Of a DNA stretch of 62,174 nt, positions 18,032 to 26,525 are shown piece after piece. Origin of the DNA: Psychrobacter sp. UBA3480 (lineage in GTDB: Bacteria > Pseudomonadota > Gammaproteobacteria > Pseudomonadales > Moraxellaceae). Position 1 is the first letter of the stretch; every line of letters begins with the position of its first letter. Below the pieces are notes generated by a model that ran no database searches, was not told the origin of the DNA, and saw nothing but the letters and a program-made list of their open reading frames with translations. The DNA is taken from the NCBI RefSeq assembly GCF_002377945.1, contig NZ_DFQV01000007.1:1-62174 (forward strand). Direction: 5' to 3'. Both the position numbers and the translations under genes were made by a program.

Positions 18032-18784
18032 ATGAATTTGAACCGCTTAATACCTAGTAAGCCTAGCCAGTTGGGCAAGTATCCAGACCAAGCAGTACTA
18101 ACAGCGCCAGTCACAATAAGTGTGGGTGTGCCTACTGAAAGTGTCAGTTTTTGGCAGAGCTATATTCTCTACTTAATGATGTTTGTAATAATACAAGTTA
18201 CTATTATTTTATTTTTTATGAGTTGGTGGGCTAGTTTTGAGACAATGAGTCTATATGAATCAATACAAGACATTAAGGTTGTATGGATAATGTGTTGTTT
18301 AGGTTTGTTTTTACTATCTTACTGGATATATAGGATCACTAAGAATTCCGCTGTGCCAAATCCATGGATTGCTAAAAAATGGACTTGGAAGCATATCCCC
18401 ATACTTATAATCGATAAAGACAATATCCAATTGACGTCTCAGTTTTATATAGCTAATAAAAATTTTCAGCACGATAAAGTCATAAATTATGATGACGTTA
18501 AAGCATTTTATCTTAACCGAATTCAAGGAAGCACTATTGGTTTTTGGATAGATTACACAGAAATATATAGTAGAAAGATGAAAAACCGAGGGAACAGGGT
18601 GCAAGGTCTAATATTTAGTAAAAATATTCCACTGTGCGAGAGGTACAATGTTTTAAACGGTCTATACTACATAGAGCAGCGTGAAATTCTAAATATTATG
18701 AATACTTTTCATAAGCAAAGAACTGATGATATTAAATATTTGTCGCAAGATAACCATGATAATTTAATGGATATTGGCTGGTAA
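18032..18784 (+). CDS. Hypothetical two-helix membrane protein inserted between trpB and trpA
   Basis: 250 residues, family not recognised. Two membrane segments lie at about 46-68 (ILYLMMFVIIQVTIILFFM) and about 87-105 (VVWIMCCLGLFLLSYWIY). The rest is a cytoplasmic beta-rich domain resembling PH-like or bPH proteins (HIPILIIDKDNIQL, then strands with Tyr/Phe). AT content is clearly higher than in trpB and trpA on both sides, which suggests late insertion. It is on the same strand as the trp genes, 53 bases before trpA, so it is probably co-transcribed. No ribosome site stands out before the ATG. Confidence 0.6.
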   Translation: MNLNRLIPSKPSQLGKYPDQAVLTAPVTISVGVPTESVSFWQSYILYLMMFVIIQVTIILFFMSWWASFETMSLYESIQDIKVVWIMCCLGLFLLSYWIYRITKNSAVPNPWIAKKWTWKHIPILIIDKDNIQLTSQFYIANKNFQHDKVINYDDVKAFYLNRIQGSTIGFWIDYTEIYSRKMKNRGNRVQGLIFSKNIPLCERYNVLNGLYYIEQREILNIMNTFHKQRTDDIKYLSQDNHDNLMDIGW

Positions 18785-18837
18785 GAATACACTTATATAA
18801 GCTAAAAATTTATTTAACAAAATTATAAGAGATCACT

Positions 18838-19662
18838 ATGACCCGAATTGAAAGCACTTTTGAAACTTTAAAATCACAAAACAAAAAAGCCCTGATTCCT
18901 TATGTGATGGCAGGCGATCCTAATCCTGCAACCACTGTCGGTCTATTGCACGACTTGGTCAAACACGGCGCCGATATGATCGAAGTCGGTCTACCATTCT
19001 CTGACCCAATGGCCGATGGCCCAACTGTAGCCTTGGCTGGCGAGCGTGCATTAGCAGCAGGTACGAGTACTCGTGATGCATTAAAGATGGTTGCAGAGTT
19101 CCGTCAAACAGATACGCAAACGCCAATTATCCTAATGGGTTATCTCAATCCTGTTGAAATCATCGGTTATGACAACTTTGTGGCGCTATGTGAGCAGTCA
19201 GGTGTTGATGGTTTATTGATGGTAGATTTGCCACCAGCAGAGGCGGGTAGCTTCACTCAGCATTTGACTGATCATTCGATGAATGAGATTTTCTTGCTAT
19301 CGCCAACGACGTTGCCTGAGCGCCGTGAGCAAGTATTGACTCATTGTGGTGGCTATATTTATTATGTATCACTAAAAGGTGTGACTGGTTCAGCCACACT
19401 GGATACTGACGATGTAGCAACTCAAGTTAAAGCAATCAAAGCAGAAACAGACCTGCCAGTATGCGTCGGCTTTGGTATCCGTGATGGTGCTTCTGCAAAA
19501 GCGATCGGTACTCATGCAGATGGCGTTATCGTCGGTAGTGCCTTGGTACAGAACTTTGCCGATATTGATGCCAACGATACTGCTGCGGTTGTAAATGCAC
19601 AGCAAAATATCATGGCAAAAATGGATGAGCTACGTGAAGCGTTAGATAGCTTAAGCGCTTAA
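18838..19662 (+). CDS. trpA: Tryptophan synthase alpha chain
   Basis: 274 residues. It splits indole-3-glycerol phosphate to indole and glyceraldehyde 3-phosphate and passes indole to TrpB. The catalytic pair E49 (MIEVGLPFSDP) and D60 (MADGP) sits at the same numbers as in the E. coli enzyme. The phosphate site is in the GFGIRDG and GVIVGSALV segments. The start has AAGAGA upstream. A tandem-like repeat and an inverted repeat lie in the gap after the gene, before accD. Confidence 0.97.
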   Translation: MTRIESTFETLKSQNKKALIPYVMAGDPNPATTVGLLHDLVKHGADMIEVGLPFSDPMADGPTVALAGERALAAGTSTRDALKMVAEFRQTDTQTPIILMGYLNPVEIIGYDNFVALCEQSGVDGLLMVDLPPAEAGSFTQHLTDHSMNEIFLLSPTTLPERREQVLTHCGGYIYYVSLKGVTGSATLDTDDVATQVKAIKAETDLPVCVGFGIRDGASAKAIGTHADGVIVGSALVQNFADIDANDTAAVVNAQQNIMAKMDELREALDSLSA

Positions 19663-20030
19663 TAGCTATTGCTTTCATATTGTGGTTACTTGAAGAGATA
19701 GTTATTTGAAGAAGTAGTTATTTGAAACGGCAAAGTCAAATCGAAGCTATTGTTTACCTAAAGACTTTACTCAAATGCTTTACGTGAAGACAATACTAAA
19801 TGACTTTGCTAAAATTAGTTTACGAGTGTAAACTAACATCACTATTATATGGTGTCTGATAGCAGTAATTTATTCGTCATTTTGATTGGCAAATACATTA
19901 TCTATCAACAAGCGCATAATCAAATTACCGACATACGAGATTTATTTATCAGTATGTCGCATGACTGCTCATGTTATGACTGTATTAGACGCTTTGTTTA
20001 GACAACCATTAAACTCTCAATGACAAGCGA
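19663..20030. other. trpA-accD gap with short repeats
   Basis: 368 bases without a gene. A 16-bp unit (TTACTTGAAGAGATAG, TTATTTGAAGAAGTAG, then a partial third copy) is repeated in tandem at 19686-19726. A perfect inverted repeat TTAGTTTAC-GAGT-GTAAACTAA is at 19815-19836. The promoter of accD should be here but is not clear. Confidence 0.5.
19815..19836. repeat. Perfect 9-bp inverted repeat (possible operator) upstream of accD
   Basis: TTAGTTTAC and GTAAACTAA are separated by GAGT. Without a following T-run it does not look like a terminator. It may bind a dimeric regulator controlling accD, or be a remnant. Confidence 0.45.
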
Positions 20031-21008
20031 ATGAGTAAACTTGTCAATAAGCCTTTTATGATGGCAAATAATATGACTGATACAATAACAAAACCCGACA
20101 ATAATACTGCTAAAGCCGCGCCAAACAGCAATACGGATAGGCAGTCATGGTTTAACCGTTCTATTCCAGGTATCAAGCAGCATTTGACTGCGCCACTGTC
20201 TGCGGTAGAGACTGAACCGTCAACCAAGTGTAGTAATTGTCATTCGATGATTACCAACACAGCGCTGATTTTTAACTGTTATGTGTGCCCGCATTGCGAT
20301 CATCATTTACCGATGAGTGCTCGTGAGCGCCTGAACTGGTTACTTGATCAAGTAGACGGCGAGACAGGACAAGAGTTTACGGCAAAAGATCCATTGAGCT
20401 TTGTGGATAGTAAGCCATATCCTGCGCGTATGAGTGAAGCACAAGAAAAAACAGGTGAGTCTGAGGCGTTGGTTGCGATGTATGGCAAACTGCGTAACCT
20501 TGATATCGTCGCCTGTGCTTTTGACTTCCGTTTTATGGGCGGGTCAATGGGCTCGGTCGTTGGTGATCGTTTCGTGCAAGCAGCTGAAAAAGCGCTAGAG
20601 CAAAAAGTACCTTTGGTTTGCTTTGCTGCTTCTGGCGGCGCACGTATGCAAGAAGGCTTATTGTCATTGATGCAAATGGCACGCACGGCAGCAGCGATTG
20701 AGCGTCTAAGAATCGCTGGGATTCCTTATATTGTGGTATTGACCAATCCTGTGTACGGCGGCGTAACTGCATCACTGGCGATGCTGGGTGATATTCATCT
20801 AGCAGAACCAAAAGCGATGATTGGCTTTGCTGGTAAGCGTGTAATTGAGCAGACTGTACGTGAGACGTTAGAAGAGCCATTCCAGCGCGCTGAGTTCTTA
20901 TTAGAGCATGGTGTGGTGGATGAAGTGGTACATCGTCATCAGTTGATTGATACGATCTATCGTCTACTTGCAAAACTATGCCGCGTACCAAATGTAGATG
21001 CTCAGTAA
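20031..21008 (+). CDS. accD: Acetyl-CoA carboxylase carboxyltransferase subunit beta
   Basis: 325 residues. With AccA it transfers the carboxyl group from biotin to acetyl-CoA, the first step of fatty acid synthesis. A zinc ribbon is formed by C67/C70 (KCSNC) and C86/C89 (CPHC). The crotonase-like core has GGSMGSVVGDRFVQA, CFAASGGARMQEG and NPVYGGVTASLAML, and FAGKRVIEQT is the family end motif. About 35 N-terminal residues exceed the E. coli protein, and the real start could be a later ATG (20058, 20061 or 20073). It lies between trpA and folC. Confidence 0.96.
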   Translation: MSKLVNKPFMMANNMTDTITKPDNNTAKAAPNSNTDRQSWFNRSIPGIKQHLTAPLSAVETEPSTKCSNCHSMITNTALIFNCYVCPHCDHHLPMSARERLNWLLDQVDGETGQEFTAKDPLSFVDSKPYPARMSEAQEKTGESEALVAMYGKLRNLDIVACAFDFRFMGGSMGSVVGDRFVQAAEKALEQKVPLVCFAASGGARMQEGLLSLMQMARTAAAIERLRIAGIPYIVVLTNPVYGGVTASLAMLGDIHLAEPKAMIGFAGKRVIEQTVRETLEEPFQRAEFLLEHGVVDEVVHRHQLIDTIYRLLAKLCRVPNVDAQ

Positions 21009-21111
21009 AATGAGATGCTCGATAAGGTAAATGACTCAGTATAATGAATCATTTATTGAGTGCATAATGACTTAGCTGCGTGCTAACATCTACTACATAT
21101 GCAAGACCCCT

Positions 21112-21150
21112 AATAGCATTTATCGTCATTGCACGGTAAGTGCTATTTTT
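21112..21150 (+). terminator. Intrinsic terminator after accD
   Basis: AATAGCATTTATCG (21112-21125) pairs with CGGTAAGTGCTATT (21134-21147), two pairs being G-U, followed by a short T-run to 21150. It separates accD from folC. Confidence 0.7.
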
Positions 21151-21207
21151 GGTTTTAGCTAGCACATATATTTCTATCTCTTATTAAATTTTATATAGGT
21201 TCTATTC

Positions 21208-22581
21208 ATGTCTGACCTTTTAGCCTCTGACCTTCACAGCCCCAACACCCATAGTCCTAATGAAAGTGCTAGCCTAACTGAATGGCTCGATTATATGCAG
21301 CAGATTCATGTGTCTGCAATTGATATGGGATTGTCACGTGTGTTACCTGTCGCAGAAGCGTTAGGCGTGGTGCAGTCAGCGAAAGATGATGCTTATGTGT
21401 TTACTGTGGCAGGTACCAATGGCAAAGGCTCGACAACCGCTGTCATCACCGAAATGTGTAAAGCCGCAGGTTATAAGACGGCACTATATCAGTCGCCACA
21501 TCTTAGCGCCTTCAATGAGCGTGTACGTATCAATGGCGAGATGGTCAGCGATCAGACGCTGATTGAGGCTTTTAGCAAAGTAGAAGCAGCACGCTTACAG
21601 TGCGAGTTGACGTTGTCGTTCTTTGAGATGACCACACTAGCAGCGCTATTGATATTCGCTGAAGCAGACTGTGACGTGTGGGTATTAGAAGTAGGGTTAG
21701 GCGGCCGCCTAGATGTGGTCAATATTATTGATCCTGACATGGCAGTTATTACCAATATCGGTATCGATCACGTTGACTGGTTGGGTGACAATGTCGAGGA
21801 TATTGGTCGTGAAAAAGCAGGTATCTTGCGCAACGGCATTCCTCTGATTTATGGTGCTACTGAGATGCCATCCAGCGTGCAACAATCTATCGATACCCAG
21901 CAGGCAACTTGTTATCAGATTGGACAAGATTTTAGCTACCGCGATATTGATTCAACGACTTGGCAATACAGTAATGCAGCAGTTACCTTGCAGTTACCAC
22001 GTCCTGCGCTATCGTTAACTAACACGGCCAATGCACTATCAGCAGTATTGGCAAGTCCATTAGATATTGATATCAATGCCATTGAGCAAGCACTACAAAC
22101 TGTCAAACTGGCAGGTCGATTCGATTATCGTGAGAGCCATAGCCGCCATTGGTTGTTTGATGTGGCGCATAATGAGCAAGGTGTTGAGTTCTTACTAGCG
22201 CAGCTATTACCGTTTTGGCAGCAGCATGTAGCCAAGCAAAGTAATCAAGATAGCTCAACAGATATCCCTACACCAAAGATAAAAATGTTATTTTCTATGT
22301 TAGGTGACAAAGATATCGATAAGGTTGTGCAGCGTTTGACTGAAGCAGGCTTACCGATTAGTGGCTGGTTTATCGCTGAGATTGATTATCCTCGTGCCGC
22401 GACTACTGAGCAGCTGCAAGCTGTTTTGGTTAAATATATCGATAGCACCAATATATATGAGTTCGATGGTTTGCATACAGCGACCCATGCAGTGATAGAG
22501 GCGAGCCAGCCGCAAGACCTTATCGTCGTATGTGGTTCGTTTCATACGATTGGGGAAGCGTTAAGTGCACTTAGCGTATGA
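21208..22581 (+). CDS. folC: Bifunctional folylpolyglutamate synthase / dihydrofolate synthase
   Basis: 457 residues. It joins glutamate to dihydropteroate and extends folate polyglutamates, using ATP. The P-loop GTNGKGST is at 69-76. SPHLSAFNERVRINGE and VLEVGLGGRLDVVN are Mur-ligase-family landmarks, followed by TNIGIDHVDWLGD. LFDVAHNEQGVEFL marks the C-terminal Rossmann domain. Its position after accD and before a SPOR-domain gene is the conserved gammaproteobacterial order (accD-folC-dedD). Confidence 0.95.
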   Translation: MSDLLASDLHSPNTHSPNESASLTEWLDYMQQIHVSAIDMGLSRVLPVAEALGVVQSAKDDAYVFTVAGTNGKGSTTAVITEMCKAAGYKTALYQSPHLSAFNERVRINGEMVSDQTLIEAFSKVEAARLQCELTLSFFEMTTLAALLIFAEADCDVWVLEVGLGGRLDVVNIIDPDMAVITNIGIDHVDWLGDNVEDIGREKAGILRNGIPLIYGATEMPSSVQQSIDTQQATCYQIGQDFSYRDIDSTTWQYSNAAVTLQLPRPALSLTNTANALSAVLASPLDIDINAIEQALQTVKLAGRFDYRESHSRHWLFDVAHNEQGVEFLLAQLLPFWQQHVAKQSNQDSSTDIPTPKIKMLFSMLGDKDIDKVVQRLTEAGLPISGWFIAEIDYPRAATTEQLQAVLVKYIDSTNIYEFDGLHTATHAVIEASQPQDLIVVCGSFHTIGEALSALSV

Positions 22582-22839
22582 TAATTTAAGTTAAAGTAGT
22601 GCCTGTTTAATGTTAATCTTAGTCGTAGCCTGATAGCAGACAGCATGAAAAATATGCTTTATAATCAAAATGATTTGCCAGACCAGTATAAGACGGTCGG
22701 CACAAATTTTGAACTCTGATGGCATTAACTGACAGTAATTGGCGGTAAGAGATCATAATTAAAGCGATTTGATATACTGCTTTGAGATAGTCGCTACGCC
22801 GCTCAATCAACCTTATTACCAACTAAGAGACGTAAACGG

Positions 22840-24045
22840 ATGAACTTTTCGAGACAAGCCTTATTGGGCATGGGGATGATTATCGGCGGTAGCGTGATGC
22901 TATACGCCATGGTGCAACAGATTGGCGATAGCGACCAACCAGAGCCGATGTCAGCGATGGTCGACAAACTAAGCTCGGAGCAAGAATCTCCGCAGCCGCT
23001 TACGACTGATATCGAAACAGAAAAACGTATCCTTGCGCAAAAGCAAAAAGAGCGTGCAGCTCGCGTTGCAGAGCAAGAAAAACGTGCAAAAGAATTTTTG
23101 ACAGAGCAGGAAGTTGCTGAAGCAGAAGCGTTGGCCAAGGCACGTGCTGAGAGCCAGCAATATGTCGATAATAGTGCGCCAGCTACTGATGAAACTAGCA
23201 GTACCGAGTCTACAAAAGACGTTACTACAGATCTAACTGTTCAGCCTCGTACTGAGAGTCAGTCTGCTACTGATACTACAAAGTCTAGCGAAGCCGAAAA
23301 GCAAAAAGCGGTTCAAGAGCAACAAGAAGCTCAAAGGCAAGCGGCTATCAAAGAGCAAGCGGCCGCCAAAAAACTTGCTGAGAGCAAAAAACAAGCGGAG
23401 GCAGAGAAACTAGCCGAAGCAAAAAAGCAGGCGGAAGCCCAAGCAGCGGCTGAGAGAAAAAGAGAAGCAGCTGAAGCGGCAAAAAAAGAGCCACCAAAAT
23501 CGCCTTCTGAATACCAAATCAAGAAAGGTGACGGACTTATCAAACTGGCAAGACAATACAATATGCCTGTAGAAGTATTGGCTCAAGCCAACAACCTATC
23601 GCCATCAGCAGCGCTACAACTGGGTCAGAGCATCACCATCCCATCAAGCAAACAGGTACAACGCTTAGAGCGTGAAGCGGCGGCAGCTGAACAAGCGCGT
23701 GAGAAGAAGCGTCAGCAAGAAGAAGCGCTGGCGAAGAAATCTGCCGATGCAAAACGTGAAGCGCAGCAAAAGCTGAGCGAAGCGCGTAAAGAAGTCAAAG
23801 AAACAGACGCTAAGGGTAGCTTTGGGGTGCAAGTGGCTCTAGCAAATGACCAAGCCAAAGCCGATGAGTTAGCGAAAAAATTCCGAGCAGCAGGTTATCA
23901 AGTCAAGACCAGTGCGACCAGTCGTGGAGTGCGTGTCGTGGTTGGGCCTGAACGTGGTAAAGTCGCAGCATTGGCACTAAAAGATAAAATCAATAGTGAC
24001 CCTAAAGTTAATACGACCAGTGCTTGGGTGCTTTATTGGCGTTAA
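22840..24045 (+). CDS. Membrane-anchored LysM-SPOR cell-envelope protein (DedD position)
   Basis: 401 residues. One N-terminal membrane segment (about 7-27) anchors it in the inner membrane. A long Ala/Glu/Lys-rich coiled coil (about 55-220) follows, then a LysM-like domain (about 223-270, YQIKKGDGLIKLARQYNM). A second charged coil comes next, and a SPOR domain ends the protein (325-401, KGSFGVQVALAND to WVLYWR). SPOR domains bind denuded glycan strands at the division septum. By place after folC it corresponds to DedD, but the central LysM domain is not present in E. coli DedD. A role in septal peptidoglycan binding is likely. Its own terminator follows at 24095. Confidence 0.85.
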   Translation: MNFSRQALLGMGMIIGGSVMLYAMVQQIGDSDQPEPMSAMVDKLSSEQESPQPLTTDIETEKRILAQKQKERAARVAEQEKRAKEFLTEQEVAEAEALAKARAESQQYVDNSAPATDETSSTESTKDVTTDLTVQPRTESQSATDTTKSSEAEKQKAVQEQQEAQRQAAIKEQAAAKKLAESKKQAEAEKLAEAKKQAEAQAAAERKREAAEAAKKEPPKSPSEYQIKKGDGLIKLARQYNMPVEVLAQANNLSPSAALQLGQSITIPSSKQVQRLEREAAAAEQAREKKRQQEEALAKKSADAKREAQQKLSEARKEVKETDAKGSFGVQVALANDQAKADELAKKFRAAGYQVKTSATSRGVRVVVGPERGKVAALALKDKINSDPKVNTTSAWVLYWR

Positions 24046-24094
24046 GCTAGAGCGTTTCTAACGGTCTCGATTCGATTTTTATCTACTTTATATG

Positions 24095-24124
24095 AAAACA
24101 CGACAAATACTGTCGTGTTTTTTG
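24095..24124 (+). terminator. Intrinsic terminator after the SPOR-domain gene
   Basis: AAAACACGACA (24095-24105) pairs with TGTCGTGTTTT (24111-24121) around a five-base loop, with further T after it. Confidence 0.9.
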
Positions 24125-24296
24125 TTTTATAGATTGCTGATTAGCGCAGCCTTAGTTAAGATGAGCGCCATTTTTATAATCCGTTGTTGTATAACCTGTC
24201 AGCCTATATAGGTTGCCTTGTCGTGGTCGGCGTATTATTAATTGCTATCAATAATGACAATTAGCCCATCACTCTCATACTGTATAAGGTAGAACC

Positions 24297-24839
24297 ATGT
24301 CGTTTGGTGTTATATTTTTAATATTGGCCGTTGGGTTTTTGGGGCTGATTACGTTACCGAAGCTGCTACCAACACTACTGACGAAGCGCCCTGTCGTTGA
24401 GCCTGATCCAAAACCTGTGCGCGGTGATGAGTTGGCTATTTGGCCATTTGCGCCGATGCCAATCATGACCGATACGGAAGTGATATTTTTTAATAAATTA
24501 AAAAATGCGCTGCCGGAGTATCACATATTTGTCCAAGTACAGCTGTCACGGATCATTGAAGCCAATAGTAGCGAGACATCAGAGCGTAGCTTTTGGTTCA
24601 ATCGTATTTGCCGTCAGAGCGTTGACTATGTGATTGTGGATGTCGATGCTCAGACTACATTGGTCGCTATCGAGCTTGATGACTGGACGCATAGTAGCAA
24701 AGCGCGTCAAAAAGCAGATGACAAAAAAGATAAGGCGCTTGCCAGTGCAGGTATTGCGATGGTGCGCTTCCACGCTGAGCGTATGCCGAGTGCCGATATG
24801 CTTAGATATGAGCTAATGCAAGTGATTGAGAGTTATTAA
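24297..24839 (+). CDS. DUF2726-family protein with N-terminal membrane helix
   Basis: 180 residues. A membrane segment (about 4-24) is followed by the DUF2726 domain: MTDTEVIFFNKLKNALPEYH, VQVQLSRII, SVDYVIVDVDAQTTLVAIEL and GIAMVRFHAERMP. DUF2726 is thought to have a PD-(D/E)xK nuclease-like fold. The visible D...(V)AIELDD residues would be its acidic site, but activity is unproven. It is a single gene between the SPOR gene and the convergent DUF1853 gene. Confidence 0.8.
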   Translation: MSFGVIFLILAVGFLGLITLPKLLPTLLTKRPVVEPDPKPVRGDELAIWPFAPMPIMTDTEVIFFNKLKNALPEYHIFVQVQLSRIIEANSSETSERSFWFNRICRQSVDYVIVDVDAQTTLVAIELDDWTHSSKARQKADDKKDKALASAGIAMVRFHAERMPSADMLRYELMQVIESY

Positions 24840-24920
24840 GCATTCTGTGAAAGCTGTCCGATTGTTAAGGCTAAAACATTATCTAAGCAGCATCATTTTA
24901 AAAGTGTAGGTTAGCTAAAT

Positions 24921-25898
24921 TTATTCATCGATTTGGTCTGATTGCCTTGGGTAAATAACGATTGGTCGATTACCTTCAAAATATAAACCTGCTTTAGGTA
25001 GTTCGCTATCTGACCAAACTATCGGCTGCTGCCAACCATCATAAGCAGTTCGCCCATCATAAAAGTCGCGCTTGGTGAACCATTCAATATAATGCGCGGC
25101 TCGCAAATCTGTAGTGTCAATCGTCCCAAGACTTGCCATGTCTCTCTTATCACACCACTCATGCATCGGAAAGCTCGGCGTTAGCCAATATGGCCAGTCA
25201 TCATCACCGCAACCAGTTGTGTTAATCGGTAAAAAGAATCGGCCTTTAATCACGCCATAACGTTTATCGATTTTTACCTGTCCATGATTTTCTGTATCTA
25301 CCCACACCGCTCGAAACTGCTTGGTTTGCATGTGCGTCATCTTGCGTTGTAGATTATCATTGGAGTTAATCCCGACCCAGTTCACAGGTTCAAAAGGTGC
25401 TGACCCCATAAAAAACTTAATGGCTAGCTCCCAATGTTCAACCAGCTGTTCTGTATGGTTATACAAAATCAAATCAAGCTCGCCAGTTGTCTGCTTACCA
25501 TTATAGAGCTGCACATTGCTAGCCAGTGTTTCATACGGATGCAGCTTGCGTGCGAACCCATCCTCTAACCAAAATGACAGCAACCCTTCAAAATGAAATC
25601 CTAATCGATTGGGACTTGGGCGTTTGAGTAAATAACGAGTCAGCTCTTGATAGGCAGCAGTGGTGTCTAGCTCTACTAATTGTTGCTTATACGCCTCAAA
25701 CTGCGTCTGCCAAAATTGTGCGCTATGCACGACAACGGTATGTGTGTTCTGATGCGGTACAAAGTCTAGCCACTGCGTCAGAACATTAGGGCATGCCAAC
25801 ACATAAGCCAAATCACGCACATAGGGTCGGCGGTAACGCTCCCAAGGAGCGTTATCTATGAGGCGATTAAATGTGGGCTGATTGACAAGCTCGGACAT
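24921..25898 (-). CDS. DUF1853-family protein
   Basis: 325 residues, soluble. Motifs typical of DUF1853 are RRPYVRDLAYVLACP near the start, RLGFHFEGLLSFWLE in the middle, and then GELDLILYN with HWELAIKFFMG. The E..D..L...WE..K pattern resembles a PD-(D/E)xK nuclease fold, but the family has no proven function. It runs minus-strand, ending 82 bases from the convergent DUF2726 gene. A possible 55-codon small gene lies upstream on the same strand (26000-26167). Confidence 0.8.
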   Translation of the reverse strand: MSELVNQPTFNRLIDNAPWERYRRPYVRDLAYVLACPNVLTQWLDFVPHQNTHTVVVHSAQFWQTQFEAYKQQLVELDTTAAYQELTRYLLKRPSPNRLGFHFEGLLSFWLEDGFARKLHPYETLASNVQLYNGKQTTGELDLILYNHTEQLVEHWELAIKFFMGSAPFEPVNWVGINSNDNLQRKMTHMQTKQFRAVWVDTENHGQVKIDKRYGVIKGRFFLPINTTGCGDDDWPYWLTPSFPMHEWCDKRDMASLGTIDTTDLRAAHYIEWFTKRDFYDGRTAYDGWQQPIVWSDSELPKAGLYFEGNRPIVIYPRQSDQIDE

Positions 25899-26279
25899 AG
25901 GATAAACCAGTGTGAAGGTGTAGCATTTACCCTAACGGCTCGCTCTATAAAAGTCTATAGATGACAGGTATCCACTAGGGCAGTATAAGCTTTCTTACGT
26001 TAAAATAGGATGTTGATGTGATGGATATGAAAGCTGATATCAGGCGACAATAGCAGGTAGGGTAATAAAATGCTAACTACTGCTTTAAGTAGAGAGAGTT
26101 GCCATTTAGGCTGATATCGAGATGGTTTTTGTTTTGGCTTAGTTGGAATGTGAATTTTCTGTTTCATGTATCTAGCTCCATAATTTACCGTAACTTGATT
26201 GCTGCGGCTTATGGTTGCTAGTTTATGAAGTAAGGTTATTCGATAGTTCTAATTAGAAAAACAGAGGTTCTAGTTAGAG
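25899..26279. other. Region between DUF1853 gene and frameshifted gene
   Basis: 381 bases, AT-rich. Apart from the small minus-strand frame at 26000-26167 nothing is recognised; it should include the promoter of the DUF1853 gene. Confidence 0.35.
26000..26167 (-). CDS. Candidate small basic protein, 55 residues
   Basis: A minus-strand frame from ATG at 26167 to TAA at 26000-26002, preceded by GGAG with a spacing of about eight bases. The product starts with a very basic, Pro-rich stretch (MKQKIHIPTKPKQKPSRYQP). A hydrophobic segment (SLLKAVVSILLPYLLL) follows, so it could be a small membrane protein. No family is recognised. The good ribosome site is the main reason to list it; it may be chance. 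Confidence 0.3.
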   Translation of the reverse strand: MKQKIHIPTKPKQKPSRYQPKWQLSLLKAVVSILLPYLLLSPDISFHIHHINILF

Positions 26280-26525
26280 TTAAATACTGTTTTCATGGGC
26301 AAGCTTTAGCCAGTGTGCAATAACATCTTTGCTAACTGTATTCCCCTGTTTTTCAATAGCTGTCATTATTTGCCCATTACTATTTTTGGCGAAAGGCTGT
26401 GTTATATCCATCTTCAGAAGTTCACTAGTGAGAGCTGCTATTATCTTGCTTGCATTATTCGCAGTTCTAGGGTGCATAGACTTATCTTTGCCAGAAATAA
26501 CTTGCTCTGAGTCGTTTAGATTTTT
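26280..26525 (-). pseudogene. Detached C-terminal part of the frameshifted gene at 26516-27307
   Basis: This frame is open from just after the A7 run (26521-26527) down to the stop at 26280. It reads naturally as the continuation of the upstream protein after a -1 shift: KNLNDSEQVISGKDKSMHPR, then TANNASKIIAALTSELLKMD and KQGNTVSKDVIAHWLKLAHE. The first in-frame ATG (26477) has no ribosome site. The conserved-looking helical domain with a terminal HWLKLA motif resembles C-terminal domains of hypothetical proteins from Moraxellaceae. Either an indel in the homopolymer broke the gene, or slippage on seven A joins the halves. Confidence 0.6.

Noticed and set aside
20533..20991. Minus-strand frame of 152 codons opposite accD
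   Set aside because: Shadow of the strongly conserved accD; low-complexity mix with no family similarity.
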